From Dysgonomonas mossii (lineage in GTDB: Bacteria; Bacteroidota; Bacteroidia; Bacteroidales; Dysgonomonadaceae): a stretch of DNA of 64,000 nt. A program made the position numbers and the translations under genes. Location: contig NZ_SPPK01000002.1 in NCBI RefSeq assembly GCF_004569505.1, forward strand, positions 186,001-250,000. The letters run 5' to 3'. Numbering within the stretch: position 1 is the first letter of the stretch; every line of letters starts with the position of its first letter. Below the pieces are notes generated by a model, which saw only the letters and a program-made list of their open reading frames with translations, had not been told where the DNA came from and did no database searches. Of this stretch, positions 1 through 8,577 are shown in pieces.

Positions 1-252
1 GCCTTTGTCTTGAGTATAAAATGCTTGGTGAGGTTTATCGAGTGTATATCTTTTATTGTGAACGGATATTTCTACAACGCCTTGCAAAGCAATCAATATC
101 TGTTCGTTCTTTTCTAAGTCTTGCTTTTGCGTAATCAGCGAAACACAAGAGATATCGAACGGTATATGCTGCCCTATTTCGGCAAAGGTAAGCTTGCCCC
201 GATGGTCTGTGATGGTTGGTAATTCGATAAAACTGTCTCTCTCCATATCCAT
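1..252 (-). CDS. Partial FdtA/QdtA-like cupin (sugar 3,4-ketoisomerase family), C-terminus outside window
   Basis: The first 84 residues are visible; the frame is open to the window edge. The segment LPTITDHRGKLTFAE followed by IPFDIS resembles the start of FdtA/WxcM-type cupins, which isomerise dTDP-4-keto-6-deoxyglucose for surface polysaccharide sugars (family knowledge). The usual R-V-Y-Y-L after IPF is C-V-S-L-I here, so the match is imperfect. The ATG overlaps the TAA of the upstream envC-like gene by one base (TAATG), so it is very probably the last visible gene of the dut operon. A sugar-nucleotide cupin next to peptidoglycan genes would fit envelope biogenesis, but the substrate cannot be told. 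Confidence 0.6.
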   Translation of the reverse strand, partial: MDMERDSFIELPTITDHRGKLTFAEIGQHIPFDISCVSLITQKQDLEKNEQILIALQGVVEISVHNKRYTLDKPHQAFYTQDKG

Positions 253-1553
253 TATCTTAGCCAAGGTTCAGGATTCATCTTGTTTGTACCTTGCCAGAGT
301 TGGAAGTGCATTTGAGAGTAGCCCGTGTCGGGATCGGTATATACTTTACCCAACGACTGACCTGTTTTTACGGTATCACCTTGTTTCACATATATGCTCT
401 GTATATTGCCATAGAAAGTGTAATAGTTTCCATGACGGACAATGATACAGGTGTTGTATCCCGGAATTGCGGCTACGTAAGTTACTTCACCATTAAATAC
501 GGATTTGGCATCGGCTCCCGCTTGAGATCGGATGTCTATACCTCCGCTCGAGGTGGTTACATTCCATTTGCTGTGCTGGTGTGTACCAAAACGTGTGGTA
601 ATGGTTGCGTTTCCAGATATAGGGTAGGGAAGTCTACCCTTATTTGCCGCAAAGTTGTTCGATAATGTTATATTTTCGGGAGTAGAAGTGGCAACCGGAG
701 TGCGTGTTGTTGTTCTGCTTTCACTCGATCTAGTCCGATTCTTACTCTTATTATTCGTTGTCGCATTATTATTTTTCGCTGCTTCTGCACGCGCTTTTTC
801 TTCGGCTATTCGTTTTGCTTCACGTTCCTGACGGGCTACCTCTTCGGCGATGAGCTTCGCTATCTGTCTGTCGAGGGCTTCGGCTTGATTTCTCTTCTGA
901 GTCAGTATTTTTTGGAGGTCTTTCTGTTTGCTTTGTGCTTCGCTAACCTCTTGCTGATAATTTGTTTCTTCTTTCTTTAGCTTGTCTTGTTCCGAAGAGC
1001 GAAGATTGATTAGCGTCACCTTTTCGGTCTTTACTTTCTTCAACGCTTCTTTTCTTTCTTTGAGCGTTTCGCTCTTTTCTTTAATCTCGTCAGCCTGCTG
1101 GCTTCTCCACTCCGAGTATTCTCTCAGATAACGCATTCTTCGGTACGACTCGGTGAGTGATTTGCCCGATAGGATAAACAGCAATTTGTTTTCTCCTTGC
1201 CTGTTGCGCTGCATGGCATCGATGGCTTTGGCGTAATTGGCTTGCTTTGCTTTCAGCTCGGCTTCGAGGATTACAATTTCCTTCCCTATCTGTATTTCTT
1301 CGGCAGAGATACCGCTCACCTCCTGTTCGAGAAGTCCTAATACTTTTTGGCGCGAAAATATTTGGTTCGAGATCAGCTTTATTCTGTCTAGCAGGTTTGT
1401 TGTTGTTTTCTTTGTTTCACGCAGTAGCTTGTCTGTGTTTGAAATCTCACGCAGGGCATCTTTCCTTTGCTGCTCCAGTTCTTTTATTTTGGCTGTTTGA
1501 GCAAAAGAAGAAATACTAATGACGAGTGTGAGTAAGAGAAGTGTTTTTCTCAT
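252..1553 (-). CDS. EnvC-like murein hydrolase activator (coiled coil plus LytM/M23 domain)
   Basis: 433 residues. Signal peptide at 1-18 (ends SSFAQ), then a long Lys/Glu/Gln-rich coiled coil to about 260, an Ala/Asn/Thr/Ser-rich linker to about 300, and a LytM (peptidase M23) domain at about 305-433. In active M23 enzymes zinc is held by H-x3-D and H-x-H; here the first motif reads SSGGIDI and the last QMHFQLW, so both the first His and one His of H-x-H are missing. That is the EnvC situation: a non-catalytic LytM domain that activates amidases at the division site (family knowledge). The start overlaps the stop of the DUF4292 gene by 4 nt (ATGA), indicating translational coupling. Confidence 0.85.
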   Translation of the reverse strand: MRKTLLLLTLVISISSFAQTAKIKELEQQRKDALREISNTDKLLRETKKTTTNLLDRIKLISNQIFSRQKVLGLLEQEVSGISAEEIQIGKEIVILEAELKAKQANYAKAIDAMQRNRQGENKLLFILSGKSLTESYRRMRYLREYSEWRSQQADEIKEKSETLKERKEALKKVKTEKVTLINLRSSEQDKLKKEETNYQQEVSEAQSKQKDLQKILTQKRNQAEALDRQIAKLIAEEVARQEREAKRIAEEKARAEAAKNNNATTNNKSKNRTRSSESRTTTRTPVATSTPENITLSNNFAANKGRLPYPISGNATITTRFGTHQHSKWNVTTSSGGIDIRSQAGADAKSVFNGEVTYVAAIPGYNTCIIVRHGNYYTFYGNIQSIYVKQGDTVKTGQSLGKVYTDPDTGYSQMHFQLWQGTNKMNPEPWLR

Positions 1554-2395
1554 TTCAATTTTATGTAAGCTCCTATAATATCCGAAAATCCAACTTTTTT
1601 GTATTTAGAAGGAATCGATGTATCTACACTAAAGTCTTTATCTATATCCAGATTGTCGTATGAAATATTGATGTTGGCTTGTTTTTTTGCAAAGCTAACC
1701 TTTGCTTCCATATTTGTCGGATATACATGGTTGTTGTCTTTGATAAAGTTGCTGTAATCCCATTGGATGGAAACATTCTTTTTTTCCTGACTGATAAGGG
1801 TAGATATAATTCTGTCGGATGCATCAACCTCGAAGTTATACAACAAATCGCTTTTACCTTTTGTTTGCATCAGGTACGTATCGTTTGTTGAGGTAACTTT
1901 AAACTTTCCGAAGTCTTTATTTACGACCTCTTTATATCCGGGAATAAATAACCTGTTGGTAAACAGTGCCTGAAGGTTGTAGTAATTGAAGTCGAAGCCT
2001 GCAACTACTTTCGAGTCTTTGTAGCGTTCTGCCATGTATTGTTTTTTTAGGCGGTCTATGATAACTATACTGTCGGGCGTGAAGTTGATGCGCATAGCCT
2101 CTCCTCCTATAAACGGTATTCGTACCGAAGCCTGAAGTATACTGTCTTTTATTATTTTAAATACCGCAGGAACTTTTTGTGACGATTTGCCCGATTTGAA
2201 CTCGATGCTGCCCTTTGTGGTCAGCGTTTTATAATCGAGCTCCGATTTCAGGGCGTCGGCAATCACTTCATTGTTGTTCTTCTCGGCCAATGTGCCCCCT
2301 GTAGTCAGTGCTTTTTTCGATCCGCAACTGCTGATTGCAAAGGGTATTGCCAGAGTGACAAGTGCTATAAGTATATATCTGTTGGATAGTTTCAT
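1550..2395 (-). CDS. DUF4292-type lipoprotein
   Basis: 281 residues. The N-terminus is a lipoprotein signal with lipobox AISSC (Cys24). The body (KGSIEFKSGKSSQKVPA, IRIPFIGGEAMRI and a run of beta-strand-like segments) matches my memory of DUF4292, a Bacteroidetes family thought to have a LolA/LolB-like lipid-binding barrel. Role unknown; outer-membrane or lipoprotein transport is a plausible inference. It overlaps its neighbours by 4 nt on both sides (TPR gene upstream, envC-like gene downstream), so it belongs to a tightly coupled envelope operon. Confidence 0.75.
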   Translation of the reverse strand: MKLSNRYILIALVTLAIPFAISSCGSKKALTTGGTLAEKNNNEVIADALKSELDYKTLTTKGSIEFKSGKSSQKVPAVFKIIKDSILQASVRIPFIGGEAMRINFTPDSIVIIDRLKKQYMAERYKDSKVVAGFDFNYYNLQALFTNRLFIPGYKEVVNKDFGKFKVTSTNDTYLMQTKGKSDLLYNFEVDASDRIISTLISQEKKNVSIQWDYSNFIKDNNHVYPTNMEAKVSFAKKQANINISYDNLDIDKDFSVDTSIPSKYKKVGFSDIIGAYIKLK

Positions 2396-4173
2396 TTTTC
2401 GACAAAGTAAGTTTTTGTTTCAATTTTTTTGTCCAGCGTTTTCGATTTGCTGTCACCTTTCTCTTTTGCCTTTATCCAGTATTCCAGTGCTTTTTCGGTC
2501 TCTCCGGTTTTGTATAATACATCGCCGTAATGTTCCAGTACCTCACTGCTGATTTCTGTCTTTTTTTCTTCGCTATACTTTATGGCGTTTTCGATATATA
2601 TTTTTGCCATCGTGTAAGCTCCTTGCTCAAACAATACCCATCCGTAGGTATCCAAATAGGTAGGGTTTGTTGGTTCTGCTTTTACCGTAACGCTACTCAT
2701 TCTCTCTGCCTTGTCCAAGTTTTTTCTGGCTACGGAAAGGAAATAGCTATAATTGTTGAGTACACCCATGTTGTTAGGGTTATACTCTATCGCTTTGTCG
2801 TAGGTAAGGAATGCACTGTCGAGCTTGTTGAGGTGGTAATACAAGTCACCTATTTGCCCGTAGAAGTCGGATAGAAGAGATACGTTTTCTTCGTCTACAT
2901 ATACCACTCCTTTTTGCAGTGTTTCCAGCGCAGTATTATAATCATCTTTCATATACTCCGAAATACCCAAGTAGAAGTAAAACTGAGGTTGTTCGGGGTT
3001 GTATGATATGGCTTGCTTACAAACTCTGATTGTCATGTCCAGACTGTCTGGAAATGCTGTGCTCAGCAGTTGTTCCCATCCTACAGGATTGGTAGGGTTG
3101 GCTTCTGCAAATACCTGATATTGGAATCGAGCTTCTTCTTTTTTGTTTTGCATCATCAGGAGATTGCCATACATAAGGTTCAGCTTCGGCTCTTGCGGAT
3201 GTTGTACCATCAACGAGTCGAACAGCTGATTGGCTACCTTTGTGTCCTGTCTGTTTTGCTGCAAAGTGCCTACATACTGAGCCAGAATAGCCAACTTGGT
3301 GTCGATCTCCATCTTGCGGCTCATAAGGGCTGTGTGAAGTTCTTCTTCGGCTGCCTCTTTGTTGTTTGTTCTTTCGTAATATTCAGCAAGTGACGATATC
3401 AGATAAGGATCTTCGGGGTCGATGGATTTTGCTTTGCTGTAGACCATGTACGCCTCATTATTTTTCCCCGCTTGTAAGTATAAGTTGGCAAGCAATATCT
3501 GATATTTTATTTCGTACGGATATTTGTCTATATACTTTTGTATTTCTGCAAAAGCCTTGCTCTCTTGTTTTATTGCTGTATACAGTTGGTACTTATGCAG
3601 GCTGATCTTTTCGTTCAGTCCTACTATTTGCTCCAGCTTGTCGAGGGTCGATATCGCCTTGTGTATGTTTCCATCCTGGCGATAGGCTTCCGACAGATAT
3701 ACATATAAGTCCGAGTTGTCGGGGTTGGATACAAGAAGCTTTTCGAACTGTTCTATAGCGTCGCTATATTGCTTAAACTCTAAGCAAAGGCTTGCATAGG
3801 CCATGTTGTAATAGAAGTTGCTTCCGTCGTAGCTTGTAGCCTTACGGTAAAAATCCAACGCCTTATTTTTATTATCCAGCGAATTGTAATAGTTACCCAA
3901 TTCGTAATACACATTGGCATTCGTAGAGTCGATAGCCAAGCAGTATCCCAAAAGGTCGAATGCCGAGTCAAATTTACTTGTCGCTTTGGCATTCATAGCC
4001 TCGTGAAAGTAATAGTCAAACTTGCGCTTGTCATCTTCCGACAGTTTAGCCATCGGCAGGTTTTGAGCTTGAGATACGACACTGTTTTTGACAGTCTTCT
4101 TCTGTGCCGATAGATCGGAGAATGCTGAGACAACAAATAAGAAGAGAAGGACGCTGTATATAGTTCTTTTCAT
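2392..4173 (-). CDS. TPR-repeat periplasmic protein
   Basis: 593 residues from the chosen ATG, which gives a signal peptide MKRTIYSVLLFLFVVSAF ending near LSAQ; the frame is open further upstream but that extension has no signal sequence and runs into dut. The rest is tetratricopeptide repeats, for example NVYYELGNYYNSLDNKNKAL and QIGDLYYHLNKLDSAFLTYD, with the W/L/G/Y/A/P spacing of TPRs, to about residue 570. TPR superhelices mediate protein-protein contacts; here probably on the periplasmic side of the envelope. It lies 19 nt downstream of dut and overlaps the DUF4292 gene by 4 nt. Partner unknown. Confidence 0.8.
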   Translation of the reverse strand: MKRTIYSVLLFLFVVSAFSDLSAQKKTVKNSVVSQAQNLPMAKLSEDDKRKFDYYFHEAMNAKATSKFDSAFDLLGYCLAIDSTNANVYYELGNYYNSLDNKNKALDFYRKATSYDGSNFYYNMAYASLCLEFKQYSDAIEQFEKLLVSNPDNSDLYVYLSEAYRQDGNIHKAISTLDKLEQIVGLNEKISLHKYQLYTAIKQESKAFAEIQKYIDKYPYEIKYQILLANLYLQAGKNNEAYMVYSKAKSIDPEDPYLISSLAEYYERTNNKEAAEEELHTALMSRKMEIDTKLAILAQYVGTLQQNRQDTKVANQLFDSLMVQHPQEPKLNLMYGNLLMMQNKKEEARFQYQVFAEANPTNPVGWEQLLSTAFPDSLDMTIRVCKQAISYNPEQPQFYFYLGISEYMKDDYNTALETLQKGVVYVDEENVSLLSDFYGQIGDLYYHLNKLDSAFLTYDKAIEYNPNNMGVLNNYSYFLSVARKNLDKAERMSSVTVKAEPTNPTYLDTYGWVLFEQGAYTMAKIYIENAIKYSEEKKTEISSEVLEHYGDVLYKTGETEKALEYWIKAKEKGDSKSKTLDKKIETKTYFVEK

Positions 4174-4192
4174 ATAAGAATATAGTTCTTTT

Positions 4193-4627
4193 TTATTTTT
4201 TTCCTGTGTGCCCAAATCCTCCGTTGCCACGCTCAGTCTCACTGATCGAGTCCACTTCTTCCCATACTACTTGCGCATGCTGGGCTATAACCATCTGGCA
4301 AATTCGTTCACCATTGTTTATAACAAAGTTGTCGTTGGATAAGTTGACTAAGATAACGCGGATTTCGCCCCGATAGTCGGCATCTATTGTTCCCGGAGAG
4401 TTAAGTACGGTCAATCCGTGTTTAGCTGCCAATCCGCTGCGAGGGCGTATTTGCGCTTCGTAGCCCTGTGGGAGCTCCAGATAGAGCCCTGTAGGAACCA
4501 TCGTTCTTTCGAGGGGTTTTAGTGTGATCGGATTTTCTATATTAGCCCTGAGGTCTACTCCTGCTGAATAAGGGGTGGCATACTCGGGAAGGGGATGTTG
4601 CGATTTATTTATGATTTTTACTTTCAT
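4193..4627 (-). CDS. dut: dUTP diphosphatase
   Basis: 144 residues, the normal length for trimeric dUTPase, which hydrolyses dUTP to dUMP and PPi and keeps uracil out of DNA. All five family motifs are present in order: [10 protein letters not shown] (1), [13 protein letters not shown] (2), [14 protein letters not shown] (3, catalytic Asp), [10 protein letters not shown] (4) and [10 protein letters not shown] (5, where RGxxGFGSTG is usual; His replaces Ser). First gene of the envelope operon running leftward. The gap to ribH (200 nt, divergent) should hold its promoter, but I see no exact TAnnTTTG for it. Confidence 0.95.
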   Translation of the reverse strand: MKVKIINKSQHPLPEYATPYSAGVDLRANIENPITLKPLERTMVPTGLYLELPQGYEAQIRPRSGLAAKHGLTVLNSPGTIDADYRGEIRVILVNLSNDNFVINNGERICQMVIAQHAQVVWEEVDSISETERGNGGFGHTGKK

Positions 4628-4773
4628 TGCAATGATTTGTAATACCTTATTATATAGTGTGCGAAATTAGTTAAATCTTTGCAATCTACTTCGCTAATTG
4701 ATAAAAATTAAGAATTAAAGAAGTTGTTTAAAGTTTTTAGATAAAGCTTTTGATGGATAAAGCTTTTTTGAGT

Positions 4774-4804
4774 TTTGGATATTTGTTTACAATCGGTATC
4801 TTTG
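4774..4804 (+). promoter_or_regulatory. Promoter of ribH
   Basis: TTTG at 4774-4777, 19 nt, then TATCTTTG at 4797-4804: an exact fit to the Bacteroidetes -33/-7 consensus. The -7 box lies 23 nt before the ribH start codon. Confidence 0.65.
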
Positions 4805-4827
4805 CAGCCTAACAAAATATATAAAAA

Positions 4828-5325
4828 ATGGCAACAGCATACCATAATTTATCATCGTACGATCCGGCTACAGTGCCCAGTGGAACAGAAATGACAGTCG
4901 GTATCGTGGTATCGGAATGGAACGAGAATATAACAAAGCCTTTGCTTGACGGAGCGTATAGCACATTGAAGAAGCATGGGGTGAAAGAAGAAAATATTCT
5001 GATCGACTTTGTTCCGGGAAGTTTTGAGCTTGTTTTTGGCGCAAAACATCTGGCAGAAAATAAGCCGGTGGATGCCGTTATCGTTATCGGATGCGTAGTA
5101 AGAGGAGATACTCCACATTTTGACTATGTATGCAGTGGCGTAACTCAAGGTATCGCAGATATGAATATTCGCTATGATATTCCATTCATATTCGGACTTT
5201 TAACTACCGACGACATGCAGCAGGCTATAGACCGTGCCGGAGGCAAGCATGGTAACAAAGGGGATGAATGCGCAATAACTGCGATAAAAATGATAGATTT
5301 TTACCGCAGAAATTTGGAGGAATAA
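4828..5325 (+). CDS. ribH: 6,7-dimethyl-8-ribityllumazine synthase
   Basis: 165 residues, full length. Lumazine synthase joins 5-amino-6-ribitylamino-uracil with a 4-carbon phosphate in the penultimate step of riboflavin synthesis and forms cytosolic icosahedral or pentameric shells. Diagnostic segments: [32 protein letters not shown] (active-site His in PHFDY) and [11 protein letters not shown], ending [14 protein letters not shown]. Single gene with its own promoter; the tRNA promoter begins inside its last codons. No FMN riboswitch is visible in the very short leader. Confidence 0.96.
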   Translation: MATAYHNLSSYDPATVPSGTEMTVGIVVSEWNENITKPLLDGAYSTLKKHGVKEENILIDFVPGSFELVFGAKHLAENKPVDAVIVIGCVVRGDTPHFDYVCSGVTQGIADMNIRYDIPFIFGLLTTDDMQQAIDRAGGKHGNKGDECAITAIKMIDFYRRNLEE

Positions 5326-5343
5326 ATAAAAGTATTACCTTTG
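5313..5343 (+). promoter_or_regulatory. Promoter of the tRNA-Tyr/tRNA-Gly unit, overlapping the end of ribH
   Basis: TTTG at 5313-5316 (inside the last ribH codons), 19 nt, TACCTTTG at 5336-5343. The -7 box is 17 nt before the tRNA-Tyr acceptor stem, a normal distance for a tRNA transcription start. Confidence 0.7.
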
Positions 5344-5360
5344 TATCCGCAAAGCAAAAA

Positions 5361-5443
5361 GGGCAGTTACCAAAGCGGCCAACTGGGGCTGACTGTAACT
5401 CAGCTGACTTACGTCTTCGGAGGTTCGAATCCTTCACTGCCCA
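5361..5443 (+). tRNA. tRNA-Tyr (anticodon GTA)
   Basis: Class II tRNA with a long variable arm. The acceptor stem GGGCAGT pairs with ACTGCCC, followed by discriminator A. Anticodon stem GCTGA/TCAGC closes loop CTGTAAC, anticodon GTA at 5395-5397. T arm GGAGG-TTCGAAT-CCTTC. The 3' CCA is not encoded and must be added. Confidence 0.97.
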
Positions 5444-5468
5444 CTTTTTGAGATGCAAATTATACATT

Positions 5469-5541
5469 GCGGAAGTAGCTCAGTTGATAGAGCATTAGCC
5501 TTCCAAGCTGAGGGTCGCGGGTTTGAGCCCCGTCTTCCGCT
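5469..5541 (+). tRNA. tRNA-Gly (anticodon TCC)
   Basis: Acceptor stem GCGGAAG/CTTCCGC with discriminator T. Anticodon stem TTAGC/GCTGA (one wobble pair) closes loop CTTCCAA, anticodon TCC at 5502-5504. CCA not encoded. It lies 25 nt after tRNA-Tyr in the same transcript. Confidence 0.97.
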
Positions 5542-5551
5542 CTGATAACAG

Positions 5552-5585
5552 AAAAGCAATTACAGAAATGTAGTTGCTTTTTTTG
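5552..5585 (+). terminator. Rho-independent terminator of the tRNA unit
   Basis: Stem AAAAGCAATTAC pairs with GTAGTTGCTTTT (one wobble), 6-nt loop, then a run of T. Confidence 0.85.
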
Positions 5586-6284
5586 TCCTAAAAAAATACT
5601 GCTTTTAGGTGTAAAGTTAGCAGGGTATTGTAAGAACGTTAACACAACCACGATTATGGGTATTGAGATTGTACATGAATTTTACAAAAAGCAGATCGCT
5701 TACTACTGAAGTGTGAATAAAGTTGTCAATGTTTCTGTCTACAGAAATTCTTCCAATATATCAAATTCAGTATTTAAATAAGGGGGGGTATGTCTTCTGT
5801 TTGGAGATGTGACTTTTTGTGTGAAATTGCAAGCAAAATAAAGAATTATAAGGAAGCGTATAGCCAACTATTTGTTCATTAGTGAATATTGATATGATAA
5901 TTTAACAAATTCGTTTTTTATCGAAACTATTGATTTGAAATATTTTGAAGGGTCGCGCATTTCGTCTAAATTTGTGTTAATTCTAATCTGTCAGCGGATT
6001 GTATTGGGATTATATAGATTTTAAACGAGAAGTGTTAAGGTATTATCCCATATTCGGAAAATCGCCAAATTTTAATCGCATAGGGGTAGTAGCAATTGGC
6101 TCTCACGTTCATTTGGTTTATACGTTTTTTAGTATGAATTATATATGAGCGTGGGGTTAGTTGTCTATCTATGCGATGGGTGTTTGGCGATACCTCTGAA
6201 TGTGATAGTACGGCTGATTCCCACGCTTCCATATATATTTATCCTGTCTTTCGAGGGGAACAGAAAGGCGTAAATAAAATAAAA
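5586..6284 (+). other. Non-coding stretch with interleaved inverted repeats
   Basis: No convincing gene. The first 450 nt are AT-rich with no structure I trust. From 6061 there are two interleaved inverted repeats: ATCGCCAAA-N5-ATCGCATA (6061-6082) with its complement at 6170-6191, and an ATATATGAGCGTGGGG-like arm (6141-6154) with its complement at 6218-6236. They lie just before the small unknown gene at 6285, perhaps in its leader. Confidence 0.45.
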
Positions 6285-6722
6285 ATGGACATTAAAAATG
6301 AATTCTACAATTGTTTACAAGAGAGAGGTTTATTTCCTGAGTGTCATGTTGATCGCTTTATCACTTTTATTTATAACGGAAATACATTTAGTATTCGTCC
6401 GCTTCATAATGTTGTTGGAGCCGATATCGAGAATGTAGTTTGTATACCTTTAGAGACTGAAATGTTCAGCCTGATCCTTTATAACCTGCATAGCTACGAA
6501 CTACCCGAAGACAAGAGAGGGGAGATGCTTAATATTGCAGCAAATATTAATTTGAAATATAAAGGTATTAAAACAATTCTGGGTATCGATGACGATTGTC
6601 ATGTTGAAATTCATCTGCAATTATTGAATAGTTTTTCGCGAGAATTGAAGAATAATTTGGAGAAAATTCTTGATAACATGATATTGGCGAATAATGAAAT
6701 TTCCGGATTGTTAGAATCATAA
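6285..6722 (+). CDS. Unknown small cytosolic protein
   Basis: 145 residues, no signal peptide, no membrane segment. The ATG at 6285 is preferred because the frame open upstream runs through the inverted-repeat region and does not look protein-like. The order of helix and strand segments (N-terminal helix, FITFIYNGNTFSIRP, then IPLETEMFSLILYNLHS, and a long C-terminal helix) faintly recalls YbjN-like or secretion-chaperone-like folds, but I do not recognise a family. It has a possible terminator after it and stands alone. Confidence 0.6.
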   Translation: MDIKNEFYNCLQERGLFPECHVDRFITFIYNGNTFSIRPLHNVVGADIENVVCIPLETEMFSLILYNLHSYELPEDKRGEMLNIAANINLKYKGIKTILGIDDDCHVEIHLQLLNSFSRELKNNLEKILDNMILANNEISGLLES

Positions 6723-6765
6723 TAATATAATCCCAAGAGGGTTTGTTATATCTTATAAGAATCAA

Positions 6766-6803
6766 AACAAACTGGAAGGATAAATTCTTGTTTGTTATTT
6801 TTC
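6766..6803 (+). terminator. Possible terminator after the 145-residue gene
   Basis: AACAAAC pairs with GTTTGTT across a 17-nt loop, followed by ATTTTTC. Only 7 pairs, so moderate. Confidence 0.45.
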
Positions 6804-6845
6804 TTACTATATTTTTAAAACTTTTACATTTAAACCTTTTCTTCG

Positions 6846-6853
6846 TATTTTTG
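6846..6853 (+). promoter_or_regulatory. -7 element of the BamE-like lipoprotein gene
   Basis: TATTTTTG matches TAnnTTTG, 36 nt before the start codon. No clear -33 TTTG. Confidence 0.45.
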
Positions 6854-6889
6854 TCTTAATAACAAGGATACATCATAAAAATACATACT

Positions 6890-7231
6890 ATGAAAAGGAT
6901 ACTACTGAATAAATTCTTCCTGTTTATTTTATTCTGTACGGTTGCTCTATGTTCTTGTGGAGTGTGGAGTTTAGACTCGAAAGTAAAACAACTCAGATTG
7001 GGTATGACCAAGCAAGAGGTTGTGAATGTGTTGGGTACGAGCTATACACACCTTGAGGCTGTTGCGGTTCCCGAGGGTGACTTGGAGACAATTGCATACT
7101 CCGACAACTTGTATGGAAATAGCTATACAATTCGTTTTCTGAATGATAAATTAGTAGAATGGTTTGCCGGTACTCCCAATAGGACTCCTGTACCTGTTGT
7201 TGTGCCTGTGCCTCATTCCGGGCATAATTAA
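6890..7231 (+). CDS. Small SmpA/BamE-like lipoprotein
   Basis: 113 residues. Lipobox ALCSC (Cys23). The mature part carries LRLGMTKQEVVNVLG, the helix signature of SmpA/OmlA (BamE) domains, then a strand pair (YTIRFLNDKLVEWF) and a Pro/Val-rich tail PVPVVVPVP ending in His-rich PHSGHN. BamE itself is part of the beta-barrel assembly machine; many stand-alone BamE-like lipoproteins in Bacteroidetes have no known role, so only the fold is claimed. Monocistronic, with its own -7 element and a strong terminator. Confidence 0.75.
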   Translation: MKRILLNKFFLFILFCTVALCSCGVWSLDSKVKQLRLGMTKQEVVNVLGTSYTHLEAVAVPEGDLETIAYSDNLYGNSYTIRFLNDKLVEWFAGTPNRTPVPVVVPVPHSGHN

Positions 7232-7246
7232 TTGTATGCGATGCGG

Positions 7247-7267
7247 ACTTAGCTTCAATAGCTAAGT
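7247..7267 (+). terminator. Hairpin after the BamE-like gene
   Basis: ACTTAGCT-TCAAT-AGCTAAGT, a perfect 8-bp stem. It is not followed by a T run, so it may only protect the 3' end; the next hairpin is the terminator proper. Confidence 0.5.
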
Positions 7268-7280
7268 GTTAAGGACATAT

Positions 7281-7323
7281 CAAAAGCGATTACATTTTTG
7301 GTTTGAAATCGCTTTTGTTGTAT
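7281..7323 (+). terminator. Terminator between convergent genes
   Basis: CAAAAGCGATT pairs with AATCGCTTTTG (11 bp, 15-nt loop); the A/T flanks allow action in both directions. Confidence 0.75.
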
Positions 7324-7326
7324 TTA

Positions 7327-8577
7327 TTATTCGTAGAAGAAACTGACGCTTGTTTTTACACCTTCACTTGTATAAGAATAGTGGTAGAGGTTGTATGTGA
7401 TGTTGTATTGATTTTTATAATTTATTGTTTCTTTAAGTTGTCCGTCTTTGGTGTATGTAGTTACAGTTGTAATCTGTTGAGGATTTGCCTTGGTAGGTGA
7501 TACTGTAAACAGGGATAACCATTGTTGCTTGAAACTGTCTTTAAATGCACCGTTTCTGTTTTCGAAAGTCATTGTTTCGAAGTCTCCGTTTGCGTGCGTA
7601 TACTTTATTATATTTCCCTGTTTGTCATATTCAAATTTTTCGGTATCTCCATTGCTTTTTGTATACTCGGTTACCTTTCCCCAATCATTCAATTTTATTT
7701 TAGATACCGCATTTGTTGCTTTATCAGTGAGGTTAACCGTATTATTGTCGGGATAGGTAACATTCAGATCGGATATAACACTTATTGCTTCCGGCTCGTT
7801 TTCTTCAGTAATGAGTATCTCACTTACTTTTCCCTTGTCGTAGATAAATTTGGTTATAAGTCGTGGTGCTGAATGCCCGGTGGCATATTCTTGTATTTCT
7901 CTTGCCCAGTTGTATGAAAAATAATAGCGGGTTGACTCTTTATTCACTGTTTCTATCATTGTAGTTACTGCAACGGGGGTGGCTCTTGAAATAGCATCAT
8001 ATATTGTAACCACATACTCAACCTTGCTGCCGTCTTCTGCTGTAACAGTATATTTTACGGGATTCGTAAAATCAACTTCTGTTCCCGAAGCAGGATATAT
8101 TGTCGCACCTTCCGATACTGTTATTGTAGGAGTTATTTTAGTCCAATCTGTATCCACAGGAACTTCGGCGTCTACCGTGTTTTTTTGCCAATCTACGTCG
8201 CCTGAGTTCTGACCGATCTTGAAAACAAGGATGTATTTATCTGATGATTTTGCCGTGGTTATCGTCACAAGATACTCTTGCTGAGAGCCATCCTCTGCCG
8301 TTACTGTGTATTTTACAGGATTGGTGAAATCCAGTTCCATATCTGAATTCGGGCTGATGGATGATTTGGGCTATACTTTAATCGTTGGCTTTATCTTTTT
8401 TAAGTCATTTCCCTTCGGCAGGGTTAGTCTTACCGTTTTATTTGTTTGGTCTATTGTAGCTTCTATAGCGTTTACACTAAAAGCTCGGATCTCTTTAATG
8501 TTACTTTGGGTATCGTCATCGCAGGCTGTAGCTGTTGCAATCAATAATATCAGATACAAGATTTTTTTTAGTCTCAT
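7327..8577 (-). pseudogene. DUF5018-type lipoprotein gene interrupted by one in-frame amber codon
   Basis: Read through one TAG (8371-8373), this is a single 415-residue frame. Residues 1-68 give a lipoprotein signal (TATAC, Cys19) and the first half of an Ig-like DUF5018 repeat (IRAFSVNAIEATI). After the stop the same frame continues PKSSISPNSDMELDFTNPVK and YTVTAEDGSQQEYLVTI. A second copy of the repeat follows (ITPTITVSEGATIYP, then VDFTNPVKYTVTAEDGS), then a C-terminal domain with YDKQGNIIKYTHANG-type strands. Aligning the repeats puts the TAG opposite a TCG Ser codon (GTA TCG versus GTA TAG), so one C-to-A change explains it. Recent pseudogene, sequencing error, or readthrough are the options; no frameshift is present. 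Confidence 0.8.

Noticed and set aside
4628..4827. FMN riboswitch before ribH
   Set aside because: The leader after the predicted promoter is about 20 nt, far too short for the RFN element.
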